A DNA stretch of 6,017 nt from Candidatus Wolframiiraptor sp. (GCA_003660635.1 QMUP01000056.1:1-6017), one strand, 5' to 3'. Positions 1 to 5,935 are shown, numbered from the stretch's first letter. Numbers and translations are program-made. Notes: a model not told the origin generated them from the sequence alone.

Positions 1-717
1 CTTAATATTTGCCCGTTCATGGGCCCAGAGGACTCCCGTTCTACCAAATCCCGACTGAACTTCGTCGATGATCATCAACGCGCCGTGTTGATCGCATGAA
101 TTCCTAATCGCCTTCAGGAACTCAGAAGAGGCAACTGAGAGCCCTCCCTCCCCTTGAACTGGCTCAACTATGACCGCGGCAACGGAATCATTGACCTCCC
201 TCTCCACGGCGCTCGCATCATTATAGGGCAGGAACTCGACATCCCAAGGAAACGGATCATATCCCTTCCTGTATCTTGGGTTCCAGGTAACGGCGAGGGC
301 CCCCATAGTCCTCCCGTGGAATCCATTTATGAAGGAGATAAATCGCGTTCTTCCAGTTAGTTTTCTCGCCGCCTTTAATGCCAGCTCAACACCCTCGCTG
401 CCGCCGTTTAACATATAGAAATACCTGAGATTTTTCGGTAAGATCTTCTCAAGAAGTTTCACCGCCTCCTCCATTACCTCGGTGGCAAATATGGGAGAAG
501 CGGTTATGAGTTCATCTAACTGCCTTTTCAGCTCCTGAATTACCCATGGGTTCCTATGGCCTAGGAAGGCGACGCCGTGGGCGGTATGGCAGTCTAGATA
601 TCTTCTTCCATTAACGTCCCAGACGTATTGTCCCTCCCCCCTAACCAGCTTTAGGTCCCTAGGCGCATAGAACCTCACGAGCTTTAGTGTCGAATCCATC
701 TCGGGGTCAAAGACCAT
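1..717 (-). CDS. lysJ: LysJ, [LysW]-aminoadipate semialdehyde transaminase (partial, N-terminal 239 residues)
   Basis: This is a class III PLP-dependent aminotransferase of the LysJ/ArgD type. In the LysW pathway it transaminates LysW-bound aminoadipate semialdehyde to LysW-lysine, and in bifunctional systems the glutamate semialdehyde equivalent on the way to ornithine. The frame is open from an ATG at 717 to the window edge. Visible motifs are GQYVWDVNGRRYLD (29-42), GVAFLGHRNP (48-57), the PLP-phosphate loop NGGSEGVE (104-111), FHGRTMG (133-139), EPVQGEGG (185-192) and IIDEVQSGFGRTG (216-228), where D218 should contact the PLP ring nitrogen. The Schiff-base lysine lies beyond the left edge. 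An in-frame TAG at 730-732 limits the start. The ATG at 699 (M7) is an alternative, since relatives begin close to LKLVRFY. No good Shine-Dalgarno sequence precedes either. ArgD is the main alternative, but lysX, lysW and lysZ nearby favour LysJ. Confidence 0.92.
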   Translation of the reverse strand, partial: MVFDPEMDSTLKLVRFYAPRDLKLVRGEGQYVWDVNGRRYLDCHTAHGVAFLGHRNPWVIQELKRQLDELITASPIFATEVMEEAVKLLEKILPKNLRYFYMLNGGSEGVELALKAARKLTGRTRFISFINGFHGRTMGALAVTWNPRYRKGYDPFPWDVEFLPYNDASAVEREVNDSVAAVIVEPVQGEGGLSVASSEFLKAIRNSCDQHGALMIIDEVQSGFGRTGVLWAHERANIK

Positions 718-754
718 ATTAATGGCGCCCTATTAACCGTTCGCATAGATGTAC

Positions 755-770
755 CGGGGTATAGAGGGTG
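755..770 (-). promoter_or_regulatory. Possible TATA box for lysJ
   Basis: The 90-base gap between the DUF4432 gene and lysJ contains, on the minus strand, CTCTATACC (766-758). Its centre lies about 45 nt upstream of the lysJ ATG, which would give a leader of about 19 nt. The match is modest and no clear BRE is seen. AATTATTCC slightly upstream is a competing candidate. Confidence 0.25.
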
Positions 771-783
771 TCGCGGAATAATT

Positions 784-793
784 GGAAAAAAGA
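784..793 (-). terminator. Possible T-tract terminator after the DUF4432 gene
   Basis: On the minus strand a run of six T (791-786, in TCTTTTTTCC) begins about 17 nt after the DUF4432 stop codon. Archaeal RNA polymerase commonly terminates at such T-rich tracts without a hairpin, and no convincing hairpin is seen here. With the possible lysJ promoter just downstream, it could separate two transcripts. Read-through into lysJ is equally possible. Confidence 0.3.
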
Positions 794-807
794 TGTAATG
801 AGGGTTT

Positions 808-1941
808 TCACTTGATTTTCTCTATGAACTCGTCTAGAGATTCTATGAGCTCGGGCCTGGCCCCTCCGGTTATTGAATTAACTTTCTCAACGAATTCGTC
901 GATCTCCTCTTTTCCAACCAATACGCCTATTTCCACCTCGAACCTAATTCTCTCCTGCGGGCCGAGATAACGGATCATTCCGAGTTCTTCTTGTTTATCT
1001 CTCTTCAACATTAACGCGTTCGCGGGCTCGGTTCCGACGACGTAGGTGCCCTCGCCCATCATCTTCCACTCCGTAAACCTGTTGAGCTGATCCCTCCTAA
1101 ACTTCACGTACACGCCCATTCCACCTAGCAGATTCCGATTAATCACCGCAGAGTAGGCGTATCCATCTTTGTCGGCGGCGAAGTCGTGGAAGTATGACTT
1201 CTCTATGTATCCCCTGGTAGGCATATGGAATTCGTCAAATTTCTCAGCGTCTTTTCGCGCCTCCTCATTAACGGGGACATACATTCTCGATGTGCAGACA
1301 AGCCTCGAGCCATTATCGAGTATTGGGAAGCCTATGTTGATGTGATATGCTATTAGTATGGGCTGTTTGATCCATCCCTCGTTTATTACCTCATCTGTGA
1401 TTTTGACGGCTTTGTCGCCGAGCTTCGTCTCTATACGTCTCCTCAGAACGAGATTCGGCTCGAATACCCTTGCCTCCTTCACGTCGCCCTCAATCCACAT
1501 CACGTAGTCATCTCCATTCCAGTCCCCTCCCAAGCTCCTCAATTTAGCCGGTGAATACGCTATCCTACCATGCAACCCATGTTCCTCCCCGTTAACAGTC
1601 ACCGGGGCTCCGATATGCCTAAGGCCGCAGGTGGTGAGTAAGCCCCCGAAAAATCCCCTCAGCCAGCCGAATTTCTCCGGTTCATAAAAGCTTGGGGCCA
1701 CGACTCCGGTGGGGCTGACCCATCCGAGGGACACGCCCTTGTATTCGGCGGACGCTATGTCGAGGCATCTATCGACGGCGATCATGAGTGTGAGCTCCCC
1801 TGTCCTCATTAAAGCCACTCTTACGCCTTTCTCCGCGCCCTCCCTGAGTTCGAGAAGCCTAACTCCTCCGAGTTGATCGATGCTTCCAACATACCTTAGG
1901 GCATCGTCTCTCTTAAGTTCCCTGCCATACAGCTTTACCAT
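808..1941 (-). CDS. DUF4432 family protein, aldose 1-epimerase-like (galactose mutarotase fold)
   Basis: This 377-residue protein resembles the DUF4432 branch of the aldose-epimerase superfamily, cytosolic beta-sandwich proteins expected to bind a sugar or sugar acid. There is no signal peptide or membrane segment. Family-like features in order are MIAVDRCLDI (53-62), GLLTTCGLRHIGAP (100-113), EHGLHGR (120-126), YHINIGFPIL (199-208), EWKMMGEGTY (291-300) and GTEPAN (303-308). The two histidine regions and Glu305 are the likely counterparts of the His/Glu catalytic set of mutarotases; this is inferred from position, not from an alignment. The last 35 or so residues form a charged, probably helical tail after the core. 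The ATG at 1941 lies 27-28 nt downstream of a TATA-like box, suggesting a leaderless mRNA. The gene sits between lysX and lysJ, but no sugar step is known in LysW-dependent lysine synthesis. Its substrate is unknown. Confidence 0.85.
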   Translation of the reverse strand: MVKLYGRELKRDDALRYVGSIDQLGGVRLLELREGAEKGVRVALMRTGELTLMIAVDRCLDIASAEYKGVSLGWVSPTGVVAPSFYEPEKFGWLRGFFGGLLTTCGLRHIGAPVTVNGEEHGLHGRIAYSPAKLRSLGGDWNGDDYVMWIEGDVKEARVFEPNLVLRRRIETKLGDKAVKITDEVINEGWIKQPILIAYHINIGFPILDNGSRLVCTSRMYVPVNEEARKDAEKFDEFHMPTRGYIEKSYFHDFAADKDGYAYSAVINRNLLGGMGVYVKFRRDQLNRFTEWKMMGEGTYVVGTEPANALMLKRDKQEELGMIRYLGPQERIRFEVEIGVLVGKEEIDEFVEKVNSITGGARPELIESLDEFIEKIK

Positions 1942-1963
1942 ACTTACATCTTACTTTCAGCTG

Positions 1964-1980
1964 GCTAAATAAGTTGTTGA
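1964..1980 (-). promoter_or_regulatory. Probable TATA box for the DUF4432 gene
   Basis: On the minus strand CTTATTTA (1973-1966), preceded by CAACAA, is centred about 28 nt upstream of the ATG at 1941. That is the spacing expected if transcription starts at or next to the start codon. No Shine-Dalgarno sequence precedes the ATG, which fits a leaderless transcript. The gene may therefore be transcribed separately from lysX, whose stop lies 64 nt upstream. Confidence 0.5.
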
Positions 1981-2005
1981 TTAAATGATTCTCGAGGGCG
2001 CTCAT

Positions 2006-2851
2006 TTATTTCTTGAAGTGTTTGACTGTTAGGTCGATTATCATGGAGGAGAGGTCTCGTCCGGTAACCCTTACGACGTTTTTGTATTGAGGGATGCCAT
2101 TCACCTCTAAGACTAGGTTCTCTGAACCCTTCTCTATCAGATCAACCCCTAGAATTCCTCCCCCCAATGCTTCCCCAGCCGCCCTTATGAGATCTACTTG
2201 CTCTTCGTTTAGCTCTGCTGGGATCGCTTTGCCTCCGAGAGCGGTATTCGTCTTCCACATATCGCTTACCCTATAGATTGCCGCGGGAACCTCTCCCCAG
2301 AAATAGTACGCCCTTATATCCCTGCCGGGTTTCTCGACGTATTCTTGGAGGTAGTGGACCTTGAAGTGGGGGCTCTGCATGTTCTCCCTGAACTCTAAGA
2401 TCTCGTCGAGTCCCTCGCGGTCTAGGGCTCTCGATATCATCCTCCCCCAGCTCCCATAAATCGGCTTAACCACCACGGGGTATCCCAGTTTTTCAGCAGC
2501 CTCGAAGCAAGCCTCCCTACTAAACGCTATCACGGTCTCCGGGACCGGAATTCCCTCTTTCGCGAGCTTTGCCGTAGTGTAGAGTTTGTCTTCGCAGCTC
2601 ATGATTACCTGTGAATTATTGACAACGGGGATCCCTTGCTCTTCCAAGATTACCGTAGACGCTAACGCCCGGTAAAAGCTCACGCATCTCTGGATTGTGA
2701 AGTCTAAATTCCCGAGTTCATTCGGCCTAGTCAGCCAAAAAGGCCTTTTTGTAACTTGGATAAGGATTACTTCATGTCCCAGTTCTCTAGCCGCCCTGAC
2801 CAAGTCCCTCTCTTCCCACCTCACGAAGTCGTAGATTATCCCGATTTTCAG
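2006..2851 (-). CDS. lysX: LysX, alpha-aminoadipate (or glutamate)-LysW ligase, ATP-grasp family; non-ATG start
   Basis: LysX uses ATP to join the alpha-amino group of aminoadipate to the C-terminal Glu of LysW, the entry step of carrier-bound lysine synthesis. Numbered from CTG 2851 the protein has 281 residues, close to the roughly 280 of Thermus LysX. It shows the N-terminal strand KIGIIYDF followed by RWEERDL (2-17), RCVSFYRALA (55-64), the ATP-grasp segments YPVVVKPIYGSWGR (124-137) and YLQEYVEKPGRDIR (167-180), the substrate loop MWKTNTALGGKA (198-209) and the metal-binding VLEVNGIPQYKN (247-258). The first ATG/GTG/TTG in frame is GTG 2824, which would remove the first beta strand. Upstream, only CTG 2851 and ATT 2854 precede the TAA at 2879-2881. 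A GGGGAT element six bases before CTG supports that start. A missing base near 2855-2857 is the alternative. Whether the enzyme prefers aminoadipate, glutamate or both is not resolved. Confidence 0.93.
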   Translation of the reverse strand: MKIGIIYDFVRWEERDLVRAARELGHEVILIQVTKRPFWLTRPNELGNLDFTIQRCVSFYRALASTVILEEQGIPVVNNSQVIMSCEDKLYTTAKLAKEGIPVPETVIAFSREACFEAAEKLGYPVVVKPIYGSWGRMISRALDREGLDEILEFRENMQSPHFKVHYLQEYVEKPGRDIRAYYFWGEVPAAIYRVSDMWKTNTALGGKAIPAELNEEQVDLIRAAGEALGGGILGVDLIEKGSENLVLEVNGIPQYKNVVRVTGRDLSSMIIDLTVKHFKK

Positions 2852-2901
2852 AATCCCATCCCCGCACTTCCCATGAGCTTACTAACGCCTGATGCCCCAC
2901 G

Positions 2902-2921
2902 CTTATATATTGGTTTTTACC
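2902..2921 (-). promoter_or_regulatory. TATA box and BRE-like element for lysX
   Basis: On the minus strand AATATATAAG (2911-2902) is the best TATA box in the window, preceded by the purine-rich GTAAAAACC that fits a BRE. Transcription would start near 2880, giving a leader of about 29 nt to CTG 2851. This placement independently argues against a lysX start further upstream. The TATA core is nearly symmetrical, so it could also fire towards the plus-strand genes, but the flank on that side (CCCCACG) is a poor BRE. Confidence 0.7.
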
Positions 2922-2933
2922 GATGAGGGTTCA

Positions 2934-2967
2934 CCTTTATGTTAAGCCATTATCACAATATTATACC
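2934..2967 (+). promoter_or_regulatory. Possible promoter elements for the plus-strand gene pair
   Basis: Two AT-rich candidates lie ahead of the 115-residue gene. CTTTATGTTAAG (2935-2946) would start RNA near 2966 and retain the GGAGG ribosome-binding site. CAATATTATACC (2956-2967) would start RNA near 2988 and cut into that site, so it fits less well. Neither is a strong consensus match. Confidence 0.3.
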
Positions 2968-2984
2968 TAGAAGGCGCGGTTCTT

Positions 2985-2990
2985 GGAGGC
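2985..2990 (+). promoter_or_regulatory. Shine-Dalgarno site that sets the start of the 115-residue protein
   Basis: GGAGGC is complementary to the archaeal 16S rRNA tail, and its GGAGG core ends 8 nt before ATG 2998. The in-frame TTG at 2983 overlaps this site and so is not the start. Confidence 0.75.
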
Positions 2991-2997
2991 GTTTTTC

Positions 2998-3345
2998 ATG
3001 CTCACGGGGAGATTTTACGAGGTTTATTTTCTCGGTAGGCTTGATGAGGTGGGGGTCGAGAAGCTCAAGGAATGCGTTTTTGAAGCTACGAAGCGGGGAG
3101 AAGAGCGCGTTAGGATTAGATTTTATGTCAGGGATGGAGCCGATATCTCATATCTAGACGAGTTAAAGAAAGTCCTCCTAGAAAACGTTCTCCTGAGCAT
3201 AGTTGTGGAGTCTAGGGAGCTTGAGAAGCTAACCGAGGACTTGGAATCCGACGAGGGGGAAATAACCCTCATAATCAATGAAGATTCCCCGCTCCCGGAT
3301 CTAACTCGTTTTCAGAAAAAATTGAGAATCATTAGGAAGGGGTGA
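2998..3345 (+). CDS. Uncharacterised 115-residue protein coupled to the radical SAM gene
   Basis: I do not recognise this family. The start at ATG 2998 is set by a GGAGG site 8 nt upstream. The protein is small, soluble and highly charged, without cysteine clusters, signal peptide or membrane segment. The pattern suggests two alternating beta/alpha units. The first has strands at YEVYFLGRL (7-15) and RVRIRFYV (37-44) around the helix VEKLKECVFEA (20-30). The second has LLSIVVES (65-72), helix RELEKLTEDL (73-82) and EITLIINE (88-95). The opening GRLDEVGVEKLKE faintly recalls STAS-type domains, but the hallmark DSSG loop is absent, so this is only a hint. Its stop codon lies 2 nt before the ATG of the radical SAM gene and overlaps the alternative GTG start as GTGA. 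Translational coupling and a partner or regulatory role are therefore likely. Expression as a real gene is well supported by the start signal and coupling. Confidence 0.8.
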   Translation: MLTGRFYEVYFLGRLDEVGVEKLKECVFEATKRGEERVRIRFYVRDGADISYLDELKKVLLENVLLSIVVESRELEKLTEDLESDEGEITLIINEDSPLPDLTRFQKKLRIIRKG

Positions 3346-3347
3346 GT

Positions 3348-4886
3348 ATGGGCAGGACTCGATTCGACATAATATTAACGACTGACCGGAGCATGATGTC
3401 AAACCACCATGGTAAGGAGTTCGTAGGATTCATGACGACAGGCCCGGCCATAGGGATGCCGGAGAAGCTCTGGATGTGGATAGCAGCGCCGAAGATGAAG
3501 GTTGACTCGCTTGGAAGACCGTGGCAAGCACCCTACGCCCTTAGGAAGCTCGAAGCCCTCTTACAGGATAAGGGATATAACGCCGCGGTAATAGACCCGG
3601 ATTACGTCGCCCACCACCTGTTAGACGCGAAGATCCTGATGCTGAGTCATCACGACTATTTCGCCCTCTGCCCTCCGAGTAGCGAGTGGTGGCTAATAAC
3701 GAGGAAGGAGCCTGTCAACGCTAAGAGCTTCAGAAGATTCATGAATAGCCTCCCTCTCGCGAAGGCTAAGGAGCGGGGTTTGAAGATTATAGCCGGCGGG
3801 CCTGCCGCGTGGCAATGGCTTTACAGACTTGACTTAATGTCGAGATGGGGTATAGACACGGTCGTGGATGGCGAGGGCGAGCGGATAATAATAGACCTAG
3901 TCGAGAAAGTTTACTCGGGAGAGCCTCTACCGAGATATGTTTTCGTGGGGCCCAGCGACGTTCCGAGCATCGAGGAGATCCCCGCGATAAGGCGGCCGAG
4001 TATAAACGGGCTCATCGAGATAATGCGCGGATGCCCGAGGGGCTGCAAGTTCTGCTCCGTCACCCTTAGACCCCTCCGCCACATGCCACTGGAACTCATC
4101 GAGAAGGAGATGCTCGTGAACGTTAGGGAGGGCGTTAGATCTGGAATACTCCACTCCGAGGATGTCCTCCTCTACGGCGCTAAGGGGATAAAGCTGAACC
4201 CGGACGCGTTGATCAAGCTACATCAATTAGCTAGAAAACATTGGGAGAGCATTGCTTGGAGTCATGCTAGTTTGGCGGCGGTTAAGAACGCTGAGGAGGA
4301 GCATAGGCTCATCTCAAGGCTCAGGGAAATAATCTGCTCTAAAGGCCAGGATTACTGGGGTGTTGAGGTTGGGATCGAGACCGGATCCGTTAGGCTCGCG
4401 AAGAAGATAATGCCGGCTAAGTCCGCCCCGTATCCCGTCGAGAAATGGCCCGAAGTTGTCGAAGATGCTTTCACGATAATGCATGAAAACAACGTAATCC
4501 CTGCGGCGACCCTGATCCTGGGGCTTCCTGAGGAAACGCCCGAGGACGTCGTAAAGACGGCGGAGCTACTGGATAGACTTAAGCCCTATAGGTCGCTTAT
4601 AGTCCCGATGTTCTTCGTGCCGATGGGGGTTTTAAAGAACAAGGATTGGTTTACCGATGTGAGGGTAACGGATGAGCACGTCGAGGTTATGAGGAGGTGT
4701 CTCTGGCACTCGGTTCGATGGGCTGAAGAAATAATCGACAAATTCTATCTAAGGGAGGCCCACCTCAGTCCACTCAAATATCTACTGAAGATGTTCCTGA
4801 GTTACGTCAAGATGAAGGTTAGAGCCTATGAAAAGAAGATGGGTTTGAGACCTATCGAGGCCGAGGCCGCGCCGATTGCCCACTGA
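3348..4886 (+). CDS. Radical SAM protein with N-terminal B12-binding-like domain, resembling the archaeal family that includes GDGT ring synthases
   Basis: This 512-residue protein has a Rossmann-like B12-binding-type region (about 60-200) with no canonical DxHxxG motif, then the linker VVDGEGERIIIDL (172-184). The radical SAM core carries the 4Fe-4S motif RGCPRGCKFC (C229, C233, C236). Further core signatures are GVEVGIETGS (338-347) and TLILGLPEETPEDV (388-401). The opening IILTTDRSMMSNHHG and the stretch ILHSEDVLLYG (267-277) recall, from memory, archaeal proteins grouped with GrsA/GrsB, which form cyclopentane rings in membrane tetraether lipids. That family also has members of unknown function, so the reaction is not assigned. 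The C-terminal segment (about 474-499) is helical, basic and amphipathic, which would suit contact with a membrane surface, though no transmembrane segment is evident. The start is ATG 3348, with GGAAGG 7 nt upstream; the in-frame GTG 3342 would add two residues. The gene ends 7 bp from the end of lysW on the opposite strand. Confidence 0.85.
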   Translation: MGRTRFDIILTTDRSMMSNHHGKEFVGFMTTGPAIGMPEKLWMWIAAPKMKVDSLGRPWQAPYALRKLEALLQDKGYNAAVIDPDYVAHHLLDAKILMLSHHDYFALCPPSSEWWLITRKEPVNAKSFRRFMNSLPLAKAKERGLKIIAGGPAAWQWLYRLDLMSRWGIDTVVDGEGERIIIDLVEKVYSGEPLPRYVFVGPSDVPSIEEIPAIRRPSINGLIEIMRGCPRGCKFCSVTLRPLRHMPLELIEKEMLVNVREGVRSGILHSEDVLLYGAKGIKLNPDALIKLHQLARKHWESIAWSHASLAAVKNAEEEHRLISRLREIICSKGQDYWGVEVGIETGSVRLAKKIMPAKSAPYPVEKWPEVVEDAFTIMHENNVIPAATLILGLPEETPEDVVKTAELLDRLKPYRSLIVPMFFVPMGVLKNKDWFTDVRVTDEHVEVMRRCLWHSVRWAEEIIDKFYLREAHLSPLKYLLKMFLSYVKMKVRAYEKKMGLRPIEAEAAPIAH

Positions 4887-4893
4887 TATTTTA

Positions 4894-5070
4894 TTACTCG
4901 CCCCAATCCTCTGAGACTTCTTCGGCCTGCTTCAATCTCATTTTCCCATTTTCATCTATTTCTAACTCGAGTTGGGCTCCGCATTCCTCGTGTTCAAAGA
5001 GTTCTCCTGGAAGCGCATCATCCGGTATCTCTATCGAGCCTCCACAAACTGGGCAGGTCAGGGTTGGCAC
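4894..5070 (-). CDS. lysW: LysW, amino-group carrier protein
   Basis: LysW is the small acidic carrier whose C-terminal glutamate is joined to the amino group of aminoadipate (or glutamate), protecting it and presenting it to LysZ, LysY and LysJ. From GTG 5070 it has 58 residues, in line with the 54-57 usual for the family. It has a zinc-ribbon start TCPVCGG (C6, C9), the archaeal segment IPDDALPGEL (15-24), a second metal pair in HEECGAQ (H27, C30, so His replaces one Cys), and the diagnostic C-terminus EDWGE, with E58 as attachment point. GTG 5085 and GTG 5079 are in frame upstream but overlap the GGAGGTG ribosome-binding site, so GTG 5070 is preferred. The gene lies 56 nt after lysZ on the same strand and has its own TATA-like box. 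Lysine-only versus dual lysine/arginine use cannot be decided from LysW alone. Confidence 0.95.
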   Translation of the reverse strand: MPTLTCPVCGGSIEIPDDALPGELFEHEECGAQLELEIDENGKMRLKQAEEVSEDWGE

Positions 5071-5076
5071 ATCCCA

Positions 5077-5083
5077 CACCTCC
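5077..5083 (-). promoter_or_regulatory. Shine-Dalgarno site that sets the lysW start
   Basis: GGAGGTG, read on the minus strand from 5083 to 5077, is a full match to the archaeal anti-Shine-Dalgarno sequence. It lies 6 nt before GTG 5070. It overlaps the longer candidate starts at 5085 and 5079, which argues against both. Confidence 0.8.
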
Positions 5084-5113
5084 ACTTCTGCGGTTCGTTA
5101 AGGGAAATGGGAA

Positions 5114-5126
5114 GTTTTATAGTTGT
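5114..5126 (-). promoter_or_regulatory. Probable internal TATA box for lysW
   Basis: On the minus strand ACAACTATAAAAC (5126-5114) follows the lysZ stop and holds a good CTATAAAAC box centred near 5118. Transcription would start near 5092, giving a leader of about 22 nt that contains the lysW ribosome-binding site. A private promoter would let the carrier be made in excess of the enzymes, although read-through from lysZ is also likely. Confidence 0.5.
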
Positions 5127-5927
5127 TTATGGGATAATCCAGGTTCCGGATTTTTTCTCGATCGCTGAGAGCGGGTCCTCCCCAATTCCGGAGGCTATTA
5201 TGGCCGCGCTAACACCCTCCTTGACGGCTTTAGCGCACATCATGACTTTCCGATTCATCCCAACTCCTATCTTAGATTGAAGTGCCTCAACTTCGTCGGT
5301 CCTGATTTTTTCCAGAACTTTTCCGTCCAGGATCACGCCATCGACATCCGTGAGTATTAGGAGTTTTTCGGCTTTCAGGGCCCTGGCGATGTTGGAGGCG
5401 GCCTGATCCGCATCCACGTTTAACAGCTCATACCCTGATCCTAAGGCAATAGGCGAGATCACTAAGGTGTACCCTTGGCTCAGCAATCCCTCGATGAGCT
5501 CCGTGTTCACCTCCCTAATAGCGCCTGTGTAGCCGCCGGGGATCGCCCGTTTTCTTCCACGTTCATCTACTATGACTATCCTTTTCTTCCTCTCCGCTCT
5601 TAGTAGGCCGCCGTCTGCTCCGGTGAGACCTATGGCTTTGACGCCCATGGCCTGGAGTCTTGACACGATTTCTTTGTTCAGCTTCCCCGCCATCACCATG
5701 ACATATACTTCAAGCTCCTTCTCGTCCGTGTATCTGCTCCTTATACCCTGAGGGGATACGACGAATTTAGGTTCCATCCCCATAAGCCTCTCATATCTGG
5801 AGACGACATCTCCTCCGCCGTGGACGAAGACGAGCCTCAAGCCCTTTCTCGCCCTCTCTGCCAAGCTTTTCAGGATCCCGTCGAGATTCTGTTCAAGGGC
5901 TCTTCCACCGGCCTTTACAACAAACAA
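5127..5927 (-). CDS. lysZ: LysZ, [LysW]-aminoadipate kinase (ArgB-like)
   Basis: LysZ is an amino acid kinase that phosphorylates the side-chain carboxylate of LysW-bound aminoadipate, and in bifunctional archaea LysW-bound glutamate. The 266-residue length is typical. Motifs are VKAGG (4-8; K5 contacts phosphate), VHGGGD (35-40), the LysZ-type segment SPQGIRSRYT (58-67), GGYTG (131-135), NVDADQAA (170-177; D174 matches the organising Asp of N-acetylglutamate kinase), LTDVDG (192-197) and GVGMNRK (221-227; K227 is the second phosphate-contacting lysine). No key residue is missing. The start is TTG 5927, preceded at 8 nt by AGGAGGTG; no other start codon lies between this and the in-frame TGA at 5949-5951. 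It begins 21 nt after the lysY-like stop, so the two are probably co-transcribed. ArgB is the alternative name, but the carrier-type motif and adjacent lysW favour LysZ. Confidence 0.95.
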   Translation of the reverse strand: MFVVKAGGRALEQNLDGILKSLAERARKGLRLVFVHGGGDVVSRYERLMGMEPKFVVSPQGIRSRYTDEKELEVYVMVMAGKLNKEIVSRLQAMGVKAIGLTGADGGLLRAERKKRIVIVDERGRKRAIPGGYTGAIREVNTELIEGLLSQGYTLVISPIALGSGYELLNVDADQAASNIARALKAEKLLILTDVDGVILDGKVLEKIRTDEVEALQSKIGVGMNRKVMMCAKAVKEGVSAAIIASGIGEDPLSAIEKKSGTWIIP

Positions 5928-5935
5928 ATCGAGTA

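Noticed and set aside
154..360. Plus-strand open frame of 68 codons
   Set aside because: It is antisense to lysJ, which has full motif support, and its translation shows no recognisable family.
782..970. Plus-strand open frame of 62 codons
   Set aside because: It lies antisense to the 3' end of the DUF4432 gene and shows low-complexity Ser-rich composition typical of shadow frames.
1981..2005. CTCGAG-centred short inverted repeat after lysX as a terminator
   Set aside because: The stem is only a few base pairs and has no following T-run on the minus strand.
2094..2276. Plus-strand open frame of 60 codons
   Set aside because: Antisense shadow of the lysX C-terminal domain, with Ser/Pro-rich composition.
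2822..2824. GTG as start of lysX
   Set aside because: It would delete the conserved first beta strand KIGIIYDF and give 272 instead of about 281 residues.
2983..2985. TTG as start of the 115-residue protein
   Set aside because: It overlaps the GGAGG site, which is positioned for ATG 2998.
2939..3157. Plus-strand open frame of 72 codons overlapping the 115-residue gene
   Set aside because: It overlaps the gene at 2998 in another frame, has no ribosome-binding site of its own, and is Arg/Ser-rich like an out-of-frame translation.
3845..4154. Overlapping open frames on both strands inside the radical SAM gene
   Set aside because: They lie within the region encoding the 4Fe-4S motif and have no family features or start signals.
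5083..5085. GTG as start of lysW
   Set aside because: It overlaps the GGAGGTG ribosome-binding site, which is spaced correctly for GTG 5070; the shorter form also matches the family length.
4972..5280. Plus-strand open frame of 102 codons
   Set aside because: It is antisense to lysW and the end of lysZ, both of which are firmly identified.
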